NCBI RefSeq assembly: GCF_040939455.1
Contig: NC_134111.1
Coordinates: forward strand, 55,260,501 to 55,324,500
Origin: Microcebus murinus
Lineage: Eukaryota; Chordata; Mammalia; Primates; Cheirogaleidae
DNA length: 64,000 bases
Direction: 5' to 3'
The position numbers and the translations under genes were made by a program. Below the pieces are notes generated by a model, which saw nothing but the letters and a program-made list of their open reading frames with translations, was not told the DNA's origin and did no database searches. Below are positions 23,761 to 36,514 of this stretch, piece by piece; within the stretch, counting starts at the first letter, position 1, and each line of letters begins with the position of its first letter.

Positions 23761-25427
23761 TAATTATATAGCATAAGTAATGACTACCAATCTGGCATAT
23801 TTCTCTAGTTGAGAATAAAATTAAACAAATTGAAGAATTATATTTTTAAAATTACTTTTGCCAAGCTTCCTGGATAAGTTAAAGTTTCCTCCACAATTCC
23901 AGACTATATTAATTTGATAAAGTATTTGAATTTCCTAAGACATATATTTCATAGCAAGTATCCAGGCACACCATACATTTTTGGATAATAATAGCTTTGA
24001 TCAAGTAAAAAAAGCTTTAATTAAATGCATTACAATAGTTTTGAAAAAAGAGGCATTTGCAAAATATAATTTTATATATATACTATCTTTCTCTATAAGA
24101 AACATTGTTAGGTTATGAGAGTTTAGCCATAACATACACAGTAGTTAATTTTTCTGACAGCGAAATAAAATTTGTATAAAGTTTACATGAAAAAGTAAAC
24201 AGTTGATCCACAGAACACTCGACGAGCAGTAAGCTTTCACAAGAAAATTTCTATCCCAGATAGATTTATCTTTTGTGTTGATATTAAGTTAGAAAATATT
24301 TTAGAGGCAAAACTAATGACTCGGTTTTGTTAGTGAGCTCAGACTTAAGAAACCTTTAAAGTTTCTAAAATAAACCACTATTTGCAAAACCCTACTGACT
24401 TCAATTAACTTTTGGATTAAACTTTCTCCTAGCAAAACACAAAAAAAGCAAGATAAAGAAATTATTAGACCCACGAAAGACAGAGGAAAGAAGTCATGTT
24501 TTATGTTGAGTTTGCACAGCAGAGAAAGACAATAAACTACATTTCAAAAGAAAAACAATGGGCAGAGCTATGAGATAAGACACTGGATCAAGCCTGGCCC
24601 TTCCCTACATGCAGTTCAAGACCAGAGCCAAGCGCTTGTCTTGCTGTCTCAGGAACTTCCCCTGAGCGGTTGAGGGCCATCCCTCCCACCAGTCATTTTT
24701 AATGGGAATTTATTGTGGCTCTGGGCAGCCATTGGCTCCTGAAATGAGATATGGACCATTACAGAAACTGGCTGAGAGGAACACAAATGGAAAGAACCAC
24801 TTAGCAGAGAGGAGGAACAAAGACACCACTCACGACCCAGACTGGCTGTGTCGGACAGACGAGGGCTGCATGAATGTTTACTGATATGTTTATGGCTCTG
24901 GTGGCAAAGTGGCACTTGGTGACACTTGAAAACTAAACTGATGGAAGACCTCAGCTAAGCTGTTCGGAAGTAAAATCTCAAATAATTTATATTGAGGAGC
25001 TCCAAAGAAATAAAGAAGCTTTTTTATCAGTGGTAGTCCTCCAAGCAAGAAAGGTGACAAACCACAAGGAATGAAGAGCCAATTTACTTGGGATGCCCTG
25101 ACAGAAGTGTCACCTACCTATGTGAAGAAGCATACTTCAGGATTTCTTAACAAGATGATGACAGGATTCAAAGACATGGGAACTGAACGGACGAATTGAA
25201 ACTGAGAAATCATCAGTATCTATTGCCAAATATTTAAGAATCTTCTATATAATAGGATGAAATGTTCATAAAGGCACTTGGGATAACTGTGCTTGCTGTG
25301 ATCTTTTATCACAAACTTCAGAATATATCTGTCTTAAAAGCGTTTTTAAAAAATCTAAGAAGGATTCAAACTTCTTGAATTTAAAGTAAAATAACAGCTA
25401 CCTGCTAAACCAGGGGTGATATTAATA
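23761..25427. other. Intronic sequence, nothing recognised
   Basis: AT-rich at first, then mixed composition. No exon, repeat or RNA gene recognised on either strand. Confidence 0.5.
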
Positions 25428-25639
25428 TAGGCATATCTCAGAGCTATTGTGGGTTGAGTTCCAGACCACCTCCATAAGGTGAATATGGAAATAAAGCAAG
25501 TCACACAATTTCACTTGGTTTCCTAGTGCATATAAAAGTTATTTTTATACTATACTTTGTCTATTGGGTGTGCAATAGCATTGTATCTAAATAAAAGTAC
25601 ATACCTTAATTTAAAAATAATTTATTGCTAAAAAAAATA

Positions 25640-27755
25640 CTAATTCTCATTTGAGCCTTTAGCAAGTTGTAATCGTTTTGCTGGTGAAGGGTCTTGCCTT
25701 GATGTTGGTGGTTGCTGACTGATCAGGGTGGTGGTTGCTGATGGTTGGCATGGCTGTGGCAATTTCATAAAATACGACAACATGAAGTGTTCCCCTTTGA
25801 TCGACTCCACTCTTCCTTTCACAAAAGATTTCTCTGTAGCATGCAATGCTGTTTGATAGCACCTTATCCACAGTAGAACTTCTCTCAAACTCGGAATCAA
25901 TCCTCTCAAATACTGCCACTGCTTTATCAACTAAGCCGATGTACTATTCTGTATCCTTTGTTGTCATTGAAATAATGTCCACAGCATCTTCACCAGGATT
26001 AGATTCCATCTCAAGAAACCACTTTTTTGCTCATCCATAAGAACAAACTCTACATCCATTAAAGTTTTATCATGAGATTGAAGCAATTCAGTCACATCTT
26101 CAGGCTCCACTTCAAATTCTAGTTCTCTTGCTATTTCTAGCACATCTTCAGTGACTTCCTCCGTTGAAATTTTGAACTCTTCAAAGTCACCGTCAGGGTT
26201 GGAATCAACTTCTTCCAAACTTCTGTTAATGCTGATATTTTGACCTCCTCCCATGAATCACAAATGTTCTTAATGGCATCTACAATGGTGAATCCTTTCC
26301 AGAAAGTTTTCAGTTAACTTTGCCCAGATCCATCAGAGGAATCACTATGTATGGCAGCTATTGCCTCATAAAATGTATTTCTTAAATAATGTAAAAGGAA
26401 AATCAAAGTCTCAGGGCCATCCCCCTAATTCTTTGTGCAAAAGAAAAAAGCCTCAGGCACCTATGAAAAATTGACCCCACAGATCATTCATTAAGGAAAT
26501 TCCTTGCTAACTTCCCCTAAGCAAGGATGTGCAAATTGTACCTATGTCTAGCACCTAAAATCAAAGCCTATCCTATTCTGCACTAATGATGAATTACAAG
26601 TTTATCTTTGCAGGTAACAGAACTGGAGATAAGACAGAATCAGACATTCTTCCACCTACCCAGGGAAATCTACATAATTGATGCTTTTTTCACTCCCCTT
26701 TACCCTTGTAACCTTCTTCTTATTTTTTCTAAAATGTAGATTTCCTGGGCCTCATAAGAATGTAACCACTTTGCCTGATCAACCCACCTCAACTTTTTCT
26801 TTCTCTCTATATGTCTTTAAAATGCTGAAGGTTCCAACTTCCCCTTTGGAAAAACAACCACAGGCTTGTCTGCAGTTTATGTTTTTCCTGGGTACATCCT
26901 CAAAATCTCAGCTTAATAAACCTCAATTGAGTGTGACTCTCATTTTCTGACAGTTATTATTTAAGTTAATAATAAGACATGAAAGTTAAAATTACTCCTT
27001 GACCCCTGGGCTACAGAATGGATGTTGTGTTAGCAGGTACAAAAACAATATTAATCTTGTACATCTCCATCAGAACTTTTAGGTGACCAAGTGCATCATC
27101 AATGAGCAGTAATATTTTGAAAGGAATTTTTTCTGAGCAGTAGATCTCAACAGTGGGTTTAAAATATTCAATAAACTATGCTGTTAACAGATGTGCTGCC
27201 ATTCAGGCTTTGTTGTTTCATTTATAGAGCACAGGCAGAGTACATTTAGCATAGTTCCTAAGGGCTTAAGGTTTCAGAATGGTAAATGAGCATTGGTTTC
27301 AACTGAAAGTCACCAGCTGCATTAGCCCCTCATGAGAGTCACCCTGTCCTTGGGAGTTTTGAAGCTAGGCATTGACTTTTTTTTAAGCTATGAAAGTCCT
27401 AGGTGGCATCTTCTCTCAACAGAAGGCTGTTTCATCTACATTGAAAATCTATTCTTTAGTGCAGCCACCTTCATCAATGATCTTAGCTAGATCTTCTGGG
27501 TGACTTGCTGCAGCTTCTACATCAGCACTTGCTGCTTCACCTTGCACTGATATGTTACAGAGATGACTTCTTTCCTGAAACCTCATGCACCAGCCTCTGC
27601 TGGTTTCAAACTTCTGCAGCTCCCTCACCTCTCTCAGCCTTCATAGAACTGAAGAAAGTTAGGGCCTTGCTCTGAATCAGGCTTTGGTTTATGGGAATGT
27701 TGTGGCTGATTTGATCTATCCAGACCACTAAAACGTTCTCCATTTCAACAATAAG
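25640..27755 (-). pseudogene. Tigger1 transposase pseudogene
   Basis: Minus-strand remnants of a pogo-family DDE transposase in several frames. Two overlapping frames at 25919-25659 and 25930-25640 hold the C-terminal tail ([19 protein letters not shown] and [19 protein letters not shown]). The frame at 26254-25964 holds the acidic ISTEEVTEDVLEIARELEFE segment. 27000-27750 matches the catalytic part at nucleotide level but shows no long open frame. Related domesticated genes (TIGD family) exist in mammals, but this copy is broken by frame changes, truncation and the LTR insertion. Confidence 0.85.
26390..26952 (+). repeat. Solo LTR inserted into Tigger1
   Basis: A 563-base block beginning TGTAAAAGGAAAATC and ending TTTCTGACA interrupts the transposon. 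It has an AATAAA site at about 26914 near its 3' end, as expected for an LTR in plus orientation, and T/C-rich tracts before it. It looks like an ERV1-type MER LTR, though I cannot name the family. Exact boundaries are uncertain because the adjoining sequence is AT-rich; no internal retroviral genes remain. Confidence 0.7.
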
Positions 27756-27964
27756 GGTGTTGAATTGCCATTGGCTTGTATACTAGTATGACCTTGCTGT
27801 CTTGTCTCCTTCTCTATGGGGTCAGTAGTAGTACTTGATTTTGTTCATCTGGATGAATCGCTTTATGGATTACCTACAGCAATTCTTAAGACAGGTCATT
27901 TCTTTTCATTTAGTAAAATTTTATTTTCTTAATCTGTCACTGCTTCATATGCCAACATTGGGAG

Positions 27965-28115
27965 GCAGTGTAGCTTGACCTTTGAGCATAGAGGCTTTGG
28001 GGTCAGACTGCTGAGCTCACAATTCTGGCTTCGCTGGCCCTGCAATGTTGGCCTAAGTACTTAACCTAAGTCTCAGCTTCCTCATCAGTAAGAGGTGAGA
28101 AATATCTGCATTTTA
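27965..28115 (+). repeat. MIR SINE
   Basis: 'ggcagtgtagcttgacctttgagcatagaggctttggggtcagactg' then 'taagtacttaacctaagtctcagcttcctcatcagtaag': plus-orientation MIR. Confidence 0.75.
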
Positions 28116-29549
28116 AAATTACATTTCACCAGCCAGAGCAAGGTACAGAGCTCTGATTTCAAGGAAGTGAGGAAGTTCAATACTACCACAGGCTCAGAAG
28201 GGAGAGAGCCAGAAATAGTTGGTGATGGGCACTAACAGATATCACAATGAGTTGGGAAATCAAATAGAAAGTTGTGTTAGAATTGTGCATCAAATCAGAG
28301 CAAATGAATCCAATGTATGAACTCCAGTATATAAATTTTGTGGTTTATTTGATTTTTGCTTACTTCCTGATTCTCTTCTGTGTTTCAAATAGTCGTGTTT
28401 GGTAGATAGGATCTTCAAATAAGTGAGGTTATAGCATATACTTATTAAATATTGCTTATATTTAACATACATAGTATATGATCATTAAATATTATTGCTT
28501 TGAATAAGTACATTTTGATATCTATAGAAGAAAATTATCATAAGCAAAGGATAATAATCTCCTTATTTCTGCTATATAACTTTCAGGAAATGCTTAGTTA
28601 TTAATTTCAATCACTTCAATGTCCTTAAAGTGAAAGAAATAGCCTATTTCTTTTGAAAAAGTTGCATATGGTAATGATTCTTCTGATTTTTCTAAGTTTT
28701 TAGTTGTCTCTTATAAAGGACCTCAGCTATTAACACAAATTTAAAAGGCTTTTATGATTAATCCTTAGTGTGATTCAATATGACTCTATACATATGCATA
28801 TTGGACTATAATTTATAACTGTTTCAAAATAAGTGTTCCATTCCCACGATTGCATTACTTCCCTCATTCTGTTTTAAAGTGAGGCTGTTTTTCTTAATCA
28901 TGTAGGTTATTAAATGTATTAATGTTTCACAAATGCTTTTCTAATGAACTCCTTGCCTACTTGCTTTTCTTGTTTGTTAATAAGAACAGAGGCGAACATA
29001 ACATTCTTTTGGACTAATTGAGCAACTTGGATTGATTATTGCTATTTCGAAAACAACTATAATATGTGCCAATGGTTTTTTGAATCTATAATTTATATAT
29101 CTGAAACTATTAGTAGTTTGATTTCATTTAAGACCATACTTCTGAGTAGCACATTATTAAATATTTATATAAACTTGTTTTTTATACTTCTTCCCCCATG
29201 GTTTTTGCATAATCAATGGGGTTACTATTACAATTTGAGAGAGAGAGACACACATGGCTTATTTGCAATGGTGATGCAGAAACACCATGGAGCACTGTAT
29301 GTTTGAAGTAGCATGGCTTTCTTGGGAGCCCCCTGTGGAGTGAAAGGAGGAAGGAGAGACCAGGCCTAGTTTGGGCCACTGTCAAACTGACTTGTGCCAC
29401 GGGGTGACTAGTCACCATGGATGAAAATAAGACTAAAAAGGGAAATTTCTCATCTGTGTGGGTCAAGGTGGGTGGCCATGGAGATCAGATTAGCCTTGAG
29501 AAAGTCAGGGACTAGCATCAGTGCAGTTTGGGGTGCAGTGTACTGATGA
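28116..29549. other. AT-rich intronic sequence, nothing recognised
   Basis: No exon, RNA gene or clear transposon seen. Short frames on both strands are chance. Confidence 0.5.
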
Positions 29550-30010
29550 ATGAATCACTCATTGAATCAAGACATATCTATTGAGAACTTAATTTGTACC
29601 AAGCACTATGTAGACTCTAAACAAGCAAACACACACATTGAAATACCATCCACAAAGCCGAGTAGCAAAATGCTGAAAGATACAAGAGGGAGTGAGGGAG
29701 TGCAGGAAGGTGACAGGAAAGTTGATTAGGGACAGCCTGTCTGAGGAGTTGGTATTTAAGCTGAGACCCAGAAAACAAAAGAAACCAGCCAGGCCAAAGG
29801 CTAGAGGAAGAGCAACAGGTGGAAGGAATGTTGCCTTGAAGTGGGGTACAGGCATGACAGTGAGAAGGGGACACCAGAGATGAGGCAGGAGAGCTGGGCA
29901 GAGGCCAGGTCACCAAGGCCTTGCAAGCTGATAAAGGACTTTATTAGATCCCATGGGAAACCAACCACTCTAGGGTTTCAGGCAAGAGGCTGACATCACC
30001 TGGTTAGTTT
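29550..30010 (+). repeat. Ancient repeat copy (unnamed family)
   Basis: Starts 'gaatcactcattgaatcaagacatatctattgagaact' and goes on with 'ttggtatttaagctgagacccagaa', 'aagagcaacaggtggaaggaatg', 'caccaaggccttgcaagctgataaaggactt' and 'ggcaagaggctgacatcacctg'. The same order occurs at 60000-60560 and partly at 30690-31140. Confidence 0.6.
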
Positions 30011-30689
30011 TCCAATCATTGTGACCTTGGGAGCCCCTTCTGTGTCCCTCCTCAGTTATATACCAGTCCCCTCCCCCCGCAGAGATGACTTTTGTGAGGT
30101 TTATTCCCTTGCTATAGTGTTCAGTGTTGCATATTCTTGAATTTACATAAATGGATCCCCATTGCATGTGGAACGTGACTCTGGTTGTGTGGAGGGTGGA
30201 TTGGAGGTGGGCGAGATGTGGAGGAGATGACGGTGGCTTGACTGGGATGGTGGAAGGGGAGATCCTGATCTGTGGAACAGTGCACAAGATCTGGAAAGAA
30301 AGACCCCACTCAGGGAGAACAGGACCAGAGCCACGGAAGTGTTCCTGAGTCCCTCCTGGGCATGCAGGGAGCCACACACCAGAGGTCCAGATAAAAGGGG
30401 GAGCAAAGGGCTTGCGAGGCCCACATACAAGCAACCTGGACCCAAACACGAGGGAGGCTGCTTCCCTCCGCTTGTGTGGGTACCTGGTGCCTTGTTACCC
30501 ACACTGTGATGGCTCAGGGAACAGTGGGCAGACTTGTTCCAGAACCTAGTAACTGAAGGAAGGGGAGGGCTTTGACAACCTTCCGGTTTGCAGCTTGGCA
30601 GGACAGAGCTGGAGATGGTGGTTTCATTATCTGAATCTGAGGCAGGGTTAGGCACGAGTGTTGGGAAACACACACCTTTAAAGTTTACT

Positions 30690-31150
30690 CAGTCCTCAAA
30701 TATTATCAGCTATGTTTTGGAATATCTTAGGAGCTAGGGATACACCAGTTAACAAAAGAGATAAAAATCCCTGCCAACATGGAGCTTACAATCTAGGGAG
30801 AAAGGAAAGCCAAGTAAGTAAAAGATAGTATGTCAAATGATGCTGAGTGCTGTGGAGAAAACGGGGCAGTGAAGGGAGACTGGGGTGCAAGGAAGGGTCG
30901 TTGCTCATGTCCATAGGACTGTCTAGGAAGGTCGTACTAAATAGTGTGAATAAAGACCTGAAGTTCTGAGGGAGCCGGCCACGTGGGTGTTGGGTAGGGT
31001 GCAAGGTGCAAGTGCAGAGGCCCTGTGGCAAGGCTTGTTCAATGAAAAGCAAGGAGGCCAGTAGAACAGAGTAAGAGGAAAATTAACAGGAGGTCAGAGA
31101 GGGGCCAGGGATTGGATCACAGAGGTTTGGGAAGCCAACACGATTTGGCT
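30690..31150 (+). repeat. Ancient repeat copy (unnamed family)
   Basis: 'gagctagggatacaccagttaacaaaagagataaaaatccctgccaacatggagcttacaatctaggg', 'agtatgtcaaatgatgctgagtgctgtggag', 'gtgcaagtgcagaggccctgtggca' and 'caaggaggccagtagaacagagtaag'. Collinear with 60000-60400. Probably the 3' region of an ancient LINE. Confidence 0.65.
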
Positions 31151-31429
31151 TTCTGTTAAAACATGTAAATATAGGCACTTGCTGGGGATAAGAAAAATTT
31201 CCCAGAGGTAGGTCCATCCAATTGAGCCCAGTGCATTTGCTAAATTAAGGAGCTATCTCCCCCCTTTTCAAAGAGCTGGAAGCAGCATCTCCCTCATCTC
31301 TGCCAAGCTCAGGGGCTGCTGCTAACCACACGGACCCACACGAGACAGATCTTTTCCTTTGGCTAGTCTCGTTCCTCAGCAATCCAGAGAGGATTCCCAC
31401 CCACCACCTCCAACTGACAAATGTCTGCT

Positions 31430-32090
31430 GTTTGTTAGTTGATGTCTGATTTTTTTAAATGGCATTTTTTGTTGCTGACTAAGGGGGTTGCATTGCCCGC
31501 TGCACAGAGAGGAGCCAGTACACTGAGGCGGTCAGGGTTGCAGTGGAGAAAGTGATTAATTCCACAGAGCACTAAGCAGGGTGATGGGAGGAATTTCTCA
31601 AATCCATCTCCCTGATAATTTGGGAGTTGGGTTTTTAAAGATAGTTTGGAGGGCAAAGGATTAAGCAATTGGATTTGCTAATTGGTTAGGTTGGGGGCAA
31701 AATTATAGGAGTGTAGAAACCATCTTCTTATGTTGAGTGAGTTGCTGGGTTGGGGTCACAATTCTGGCTGAGTCAGTGCCTTGGCATGGGCCTCTGGTCT
31801 AGGGGGGTCAGCCAGTCCACTGGAATGTGGGACCTGGAAGATATCGCAGAAACTACTGTTAGGTTCCTAACAGGCGATGTTACCCTATGGAGAAAGTTGA
31901 CATTCTTTATGACCACAGCGATGTGACTCCAGAGTAGCAATTATAGAGAAGCAAACAGGTGACAGTGGCTGATTATTATCATTATTTTTAGTTAGGCCTG
32001 TGCCTTTGCAGAGTTTTAGGCCCTTGCTCCAGTTCTCACCTTGCACCTCTTTGTGGATTTGTAGAGGGCAGTTTCATTTTCACCTTTATG
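31430..32090 (-). repeat. Probable old LTR, antisense
   Basis: 'ttgataatttgggagttgggtttttaaagatagtttggagggc', 'ttgctaattggttaggttgggggc' and 'ctgggttggggtcacaattctggctgagtcagtgcc' resemble the reverse complement of an ERV-type LTR. No internal region is seen. Boundaries and family uncertain. Confidence 0.4.
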
Positions 32091-34049
32091 TTTATTTCAT
32101 TCCCTGGGATGAATTTAATCACTTGGAGGGAGCGGAAGGAGAGGTTCAGAGACGGGTCTGATGGGGCCATATCTAGGGTTTCTGGCAATAAGAGGAGTGT
32201 TTCCTGGTGGGACACACTTTTGGCAATAGATGTACAATATAGATGGTTTGAGAACTTATTTACACTTATCACCTGGTGGCAATGGATGATAGGAAATGGG
32301 CCAAGACAGGTAAGTGTTTCTCCAGTCTCTGCTCTGGGCCCACCACCTGAGCTGATATGCTGGCTGTTTGGGCCCTTTCCAAGAAGCAGGTGTTTTGGTT
32401 AGAGAGTGATAATTACTCACTTGGGCTTTGCTGTCCTGGAGTTTATCAGTGTATATGACCATAATATCTGGGAGCTCAAGGGGGTATGTTCACACTCCTT
32501 TGTCTGTACACGCCAGTCAAGGACCTTTTGAGACACCTCCTGGGTGTCTAAAGCCAGGCTTCTCTTCCCACTGGGCAGGGGATTGAAGATAACTTCAAGA
32601 TGTTTAATCTACAATGGGAATGAAGACATGTGAGTCCCACCCCCCTAAGACCTGGTTTGATGAGGACTCTGCATCCTCAAAGACTTTCAGGCAGTTAGTG
32701 AGGGCCATGGGAAACAAAAACCCCACAGGTGGCCCCTGGGGATTGTGGATAATTTAAAGCTTACTATTAATTATTTAATTAACTCCCCATATATATCCAT
32801 ACATATATACATGTTTTTCATTGGTTTAAAATTTTAGCTACACTAATTCCTTTTGGAAAGACTCAACTGTGACTTTTAAGGTCCTACTGAAGGTAGGTGC
32901 TGGGATGGAGATTCTGAGAGTAGGGGCTTGGTCAAGGTCTTTGTGACTGTCAGATGACTGGCAGGTGACAGCTGTGTCTCCCAAGGCCGTGGCCTGGCCC
33001 CTAAGCTTTGAAAGGCTCTACACTGGCTCTCTCTGGCTATGGTACAACCTCTGGGGAGAAAAGTCTATGGATCCCTGGAGACGTGTCATTCAGATTGTGT
33101 TCCAGGTACCTGGGATGGTGCAGACTAAATCCCAGGTACGCCAAATTCTCCCAGATGCCCAAATGCCCATAGTCCATTGCCAGGGCCTGCCTGGGCTTCA
33201 TCCCCAGAGTTGGCCTCCTCCGAAGGCACCTCTGCGTGGGACTGTGGAGGGAGCTTGGAACAGGCTACAGGGCTCACGCATGTACAAACGTGGCACAGTG
33301 TGGAGCGGGGGTGGGGGGAAGGGAGCAGTAACTCCAATCTCCTCTAAATGGTGCAGGCTTGGTTCCATCTGGTGGGATCCGGGTGTGATTTGCTGCCTTT
33401 TGAAAGCAGCATCCCACACTGCGCTGTGGGAACGCACCATCGAGCTGCTGAGCATTGCGCCTAAAGTGAATGCCAGTTTCTCCCTTGGCCAGCTGCAAAC
33501 CTGGCTTCCACAGCCGATGTTTCACAGGAGAAGCCAGGAGGCTGCGGCATGCCTGTCCCACTACAGAAAGCTGTTGTATTTCTCACACTGTGGAGTAATT
33601 GACCCGAGTCAACTAACAGAGTCAGCATTCGACCCAGACAGGACTGAATTAAGGAGTGAGCTGCTGGAGCTGAACACAGACCCCGGCTACTACTCCTAGA
33701 ATCTACACTGAAAAACCAGAAGCATTAGGGTTAAAAGGAACAGTTTCATAAGTTAGTCATTGTTGGTGAAATCAAAAAGAAAGTAGTGGACAATACATTC
33801 CCCAGGGTGTTTTATTCAGCTTGAGCTTTTAGATCAATGGGTTTGTCTTCATTATTTGACCCTAATTACTGTTATCACAGTCTGATAAACCATGCCCTGT
33901 GGTGTGGAAAACAGGCCCTTTTCCTTGGCTCTCTTCCCATTTCCATCACAGCAGCCAAGGACTCCAGTGGTAAATGCAGTCCTGCAATTGATAGAACACT
34001 CCCAAAAAGACCCCTTGCAGCACAATTTGCACAACACGGCCCTTTTGAA
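32091..34049. other. GC-richer intronic stretch, mostly unassigned
   Basis: Contains the 244-codon open frame described separately (32965-33699) and a small TATA microsatellite at 32787-32812. No recognised exon or named repeat. Confidence 0.45.
32965..33699 (+). other. Unexplained 244-codon open reading frame, probably chance
   Basis: This is the longest open frame in the window. The translation begins MTAVSPKAVAWPLS and is rich in Trp, Pro, Gly and Ser. I see no conserved domain, signal peptide, membrane segment or family likeness. It lies on the strand opposite PDE11A, in a GC-richer stretch where stops are rarer, and parts near its end (ESAFDPDR) may come from an old MIR-like repeat. I treat it as non-coding unless transcription or conservation shows otherwise. 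Confidence 0.2.
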
Positions 34050-34275
34050 CAGACAGACCTGAGCATGAACCCCAGCTCTGCTGCTAGCTGTGCAATGCAA
34101 GTCACAGGAGCCCTCTCAGCAAATTTCTAAGTATTCCTGAGCCTCAGTTTGCTCATCTGTCAAATGGGATTGATATTGTCCACTCCATGCTGTTTTGGCA
34201 AAAGTCAATAACATATAAATATAAAGTGCATAATACAGTGCCTGATGCATGATAAGCATTAAGAAATGTAGCATT
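34050..34275 (+). repeat. MIR SINE
   Basis: 'gacctgagcatgaaccccagctctgctgctagctgtgcaatg', 'gagcctcagtttgctcatctgtcaaatgggattgat' and 'acagtgcctgatgcatgataagcattaagaaat'. Nearly complete plus-strand MIR. Confidence 0.85.
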
Positions 34276-34654
34276 TAAAAAAAGCACCAAAAATAACACA
34301 GCAAAACAGAAGAAAGAACATAAACTAATGAATGAAGAATATTCATTCACACTGTATTTTAAACAAATAGACCAGAACAAATGCATCCAAATAACAATTA
34401 CTTCATAAGGTTACTATGGGGACTATGTTAAATTATTCCAAACATTCTGTTGTGTTAGGAAACTCTTGACCAGGATCCTGAAGCACATTGCTTAGACCAT
34501 GGCAGTGGTACAGATCATTTGAAAGTGGATTTGATTTTGGAAAACCACCAAAAATCATTTAATAGGAAATGAAATAAAAACATGGTCAACTTTTTGTTAA
34601 AAAGAAAACCCAGATATGATTATACGATTTAAAAAATTATGATTATTAAATTTT

Positions 34655-35095
34655 TCTTCGTAGCTGCCAGAATGATCTCTCTAAAATGTCAAACTAATCA
34701 TGTTCCTCTCCTGCTGAAAACCCTTCAATGGTTCTCCACCACTTGTAGAATCAAGCTCAGATTATCATTTGTGATCTGACCCCTGCTGCCTCTCCAGCCT
34801 CATGTCCTACCTCTTCCCTCTCGTGCCCTTTGCCCTGCCTGGACCTGAATGGCAGGCTGCCTCAGTCTCTCCTACTCTAACCCACGACGTTCCTTCTGCC
34901 TGGAGCATGCCTGCTAGTTGTCTTTCAAAATTGTACAGCTTACTGCTAACTGTCACTTAGAAGGTGCCTTCTCTGCAAACCAGTCATGTCTTCGCTTTGA
35001 ATAAGATGTCCTTCCTCCATATTTCCCTAGCATTGTATCTACCTCTTTTCTGGAACTCATCACACTGTACAGTAGTCACACTTTCCCTTGTCTCT
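34655..35095 (+). repeat. L2 LINE fragment
   Basis: 'ctgaaaacccttcaatggttctccaccacttgtagaatcaagctc', 'tgatctgacccctgctgcctctccagcctcatgtcctacc' and 'cattccttctgcctggagcatgcctgc'-like blocks follow the L2 3' end order. Confidence 0.8.
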
Positions 35096-35099
35096 GTCC

Positions 35100-35830
35100 T
35101 CTACTAGAGAGAGGAGAGAGAGACACACACACAAAGAAATAAATAACTAAATATATACATAAATAAAATGGATAGAAGAGACAAATATCCCATATAGAAG
35201 AATTCTAAATAATATATGTAGACACCTGCCCCTCAAGGAGGTGAAGCATAACTCCCCACTCCTTAGGTGTGGCCTGTGCACAGACTTCCTTCCAAAGAGT
35301 ACAGTGTAGAAAGGGGGAAACAGTAACTGTACAGCGTGGAGATCTGGCCAACACTACTTCGATCAGATGATCAAGGTTAACGTCAACAGTGATGAGTCAT
35401 GTTGATAGTACGTACCTTGATATGACACTTTACACCTGTGGTCTTCCTCCCCACAACCCATAACCTTGGGTAAATCATAAGAAAAACATTGAACATATCT
35501 CAATAGAGGGACATTCTACAAAATACCTGACCAGTATTCCTCAAAACTGTCAAGGTCATCCAAAAGGGAAAGTATGAAAAACCATCACAGCCAAGAGAAG
35601 CCTAAGGAGACGTGATGAGTAACTTTAACAAGGTATCCCGGATGGGAACAATAAAAGGATATTAGATAAGGACTAAGGATATATGAATAAAGAATGAACT
35701 TTAGCTAATAATAATATAGCAATATTGGTTTATTCATTTATAATAAATGTACCATATTAACGCTAATAATAGAGGAAACTGGGTGTAGGGTATATAGAAA
35801 CTTTCTGTACCAGCTTCCCATACCTAAATG
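35100..35830 (+). repeat. L1M-type LINE 3' end
   Basis: Contains 'agggacattctacaaaatacctgaccagtattcctcaaaactgtcaaggtcatcc', 'cacagccaagagaagcctaaggagacgtgatgag', 'caatattggtttattcatttataataaatgtaccatatt' and 'gaggaaactgggtgtagggtatatagaaactttctgtacc', the 3' untranslated region of an old L1M element. Confidence 0.8.
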
Positions 35831-36224
35831 AAAACCCAGAAACCATCGCTAAAACTGATACCCCACTATAGAATCTGAGAACAATCTTCACCAATGATAG
35901 GCAGATGCAGCTGGATTGAGAAAAATAACTCACAGCTTAACCGTGCTTCACCCCCTGGAATAAAGCAGTCCCACTGGCCTGAATGAAGACAGAAAGGTGT
36001 TCCTAACACAGTCCCGGGGTAGAGGCACTGCTCCTCTCTGCTGCCTGAATGCTCACTCAGAGACCCAGGACCTGTACCAACCAGAAAATTAATCAGTTCA
36101 CCTTCTACTGAGTGCCAGCTGTTTTTGAAGTATTAGCTTTCATTTTGGGGGAGAAAGTCACTGCAAATAAAGAGTGTATGACGCTGGGCATATGAGGGAT
36201 GTTGTAAGTACTGTTATTGACATT

Positions 36225-36400
36225 TTCATGAGCACAGTGCTAAAGATTTTACCAGCATTATTTTATTTCATCCTCATAACAATTCCACAAGGTTGGCAAG
36301 TGACAACAATGAAGCCCAGAGAAGTTAAGTGACTTGCTCAGAGATGCACAGCCAGAAAGCAGCAGAGCTAGAATTAAAATCCTAATGGTTTAGTTTTAAA
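36225..36400 (-). repeat. MIR SINE
   Basis: 'cagcattattttatttcatcctcataacaattccacaagg' and 'gaagcccagagaagttaagtgacttgctcagagatgcacagccagaaagcagcagagctagaatt' are MIR in reverse complement. Confidence 0.85.
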
Positions 36401-36514
36401 ACCTGCATTTTTAATCACTTCATTGTACTTCATACAAAACCCTAGTAGCAATGTATGCTGAGGACCGAGATTCTTGTTGTACTTTACTTATGATTTTTAC
36501 TTGTATTTTATTAT

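Larger units (their letters stand above)
25428..27755 (-). mobile_element. Tigger1 (pogo-type) DNA transposon, 5'-truncated and split by an LTR
   Basis: The low-coordinate end is the terminal inverted repeat TAGGCATATCTCAGAGCTAT continuing 'gtgggttgagttccagaccacc', preceded by TA, as in Tigger1. Inward, the 3' non-coding part and transposase C-terminus follow in minus orientation. The sequence is interrupted at about 26390-26952 by an LTR and resumes with 'aataataagacatgaaagttaaaattactccttgacccctgggctacagaatgg', again Tigger1. Recognition ends near 27755 at 'atttcaacaataaggg', so the transposon's 5' third, including its other terminal repeat, is missing. Confidence 0.92.

Noticed and set aside
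25964..26254. Tigger-like frame as a domesticated TIGD gene
   Set aside because: Only C-terminal fragments in several frames remain, the transposon is truncated and an LTR interrupts it.
30143..30673. 176-codon minus-strand open frame
   Set aside because: Pro/Ser-rich, low-complexity translation with no family likeness, overlapping other frames in a GC-richer stretch; treated as chance.
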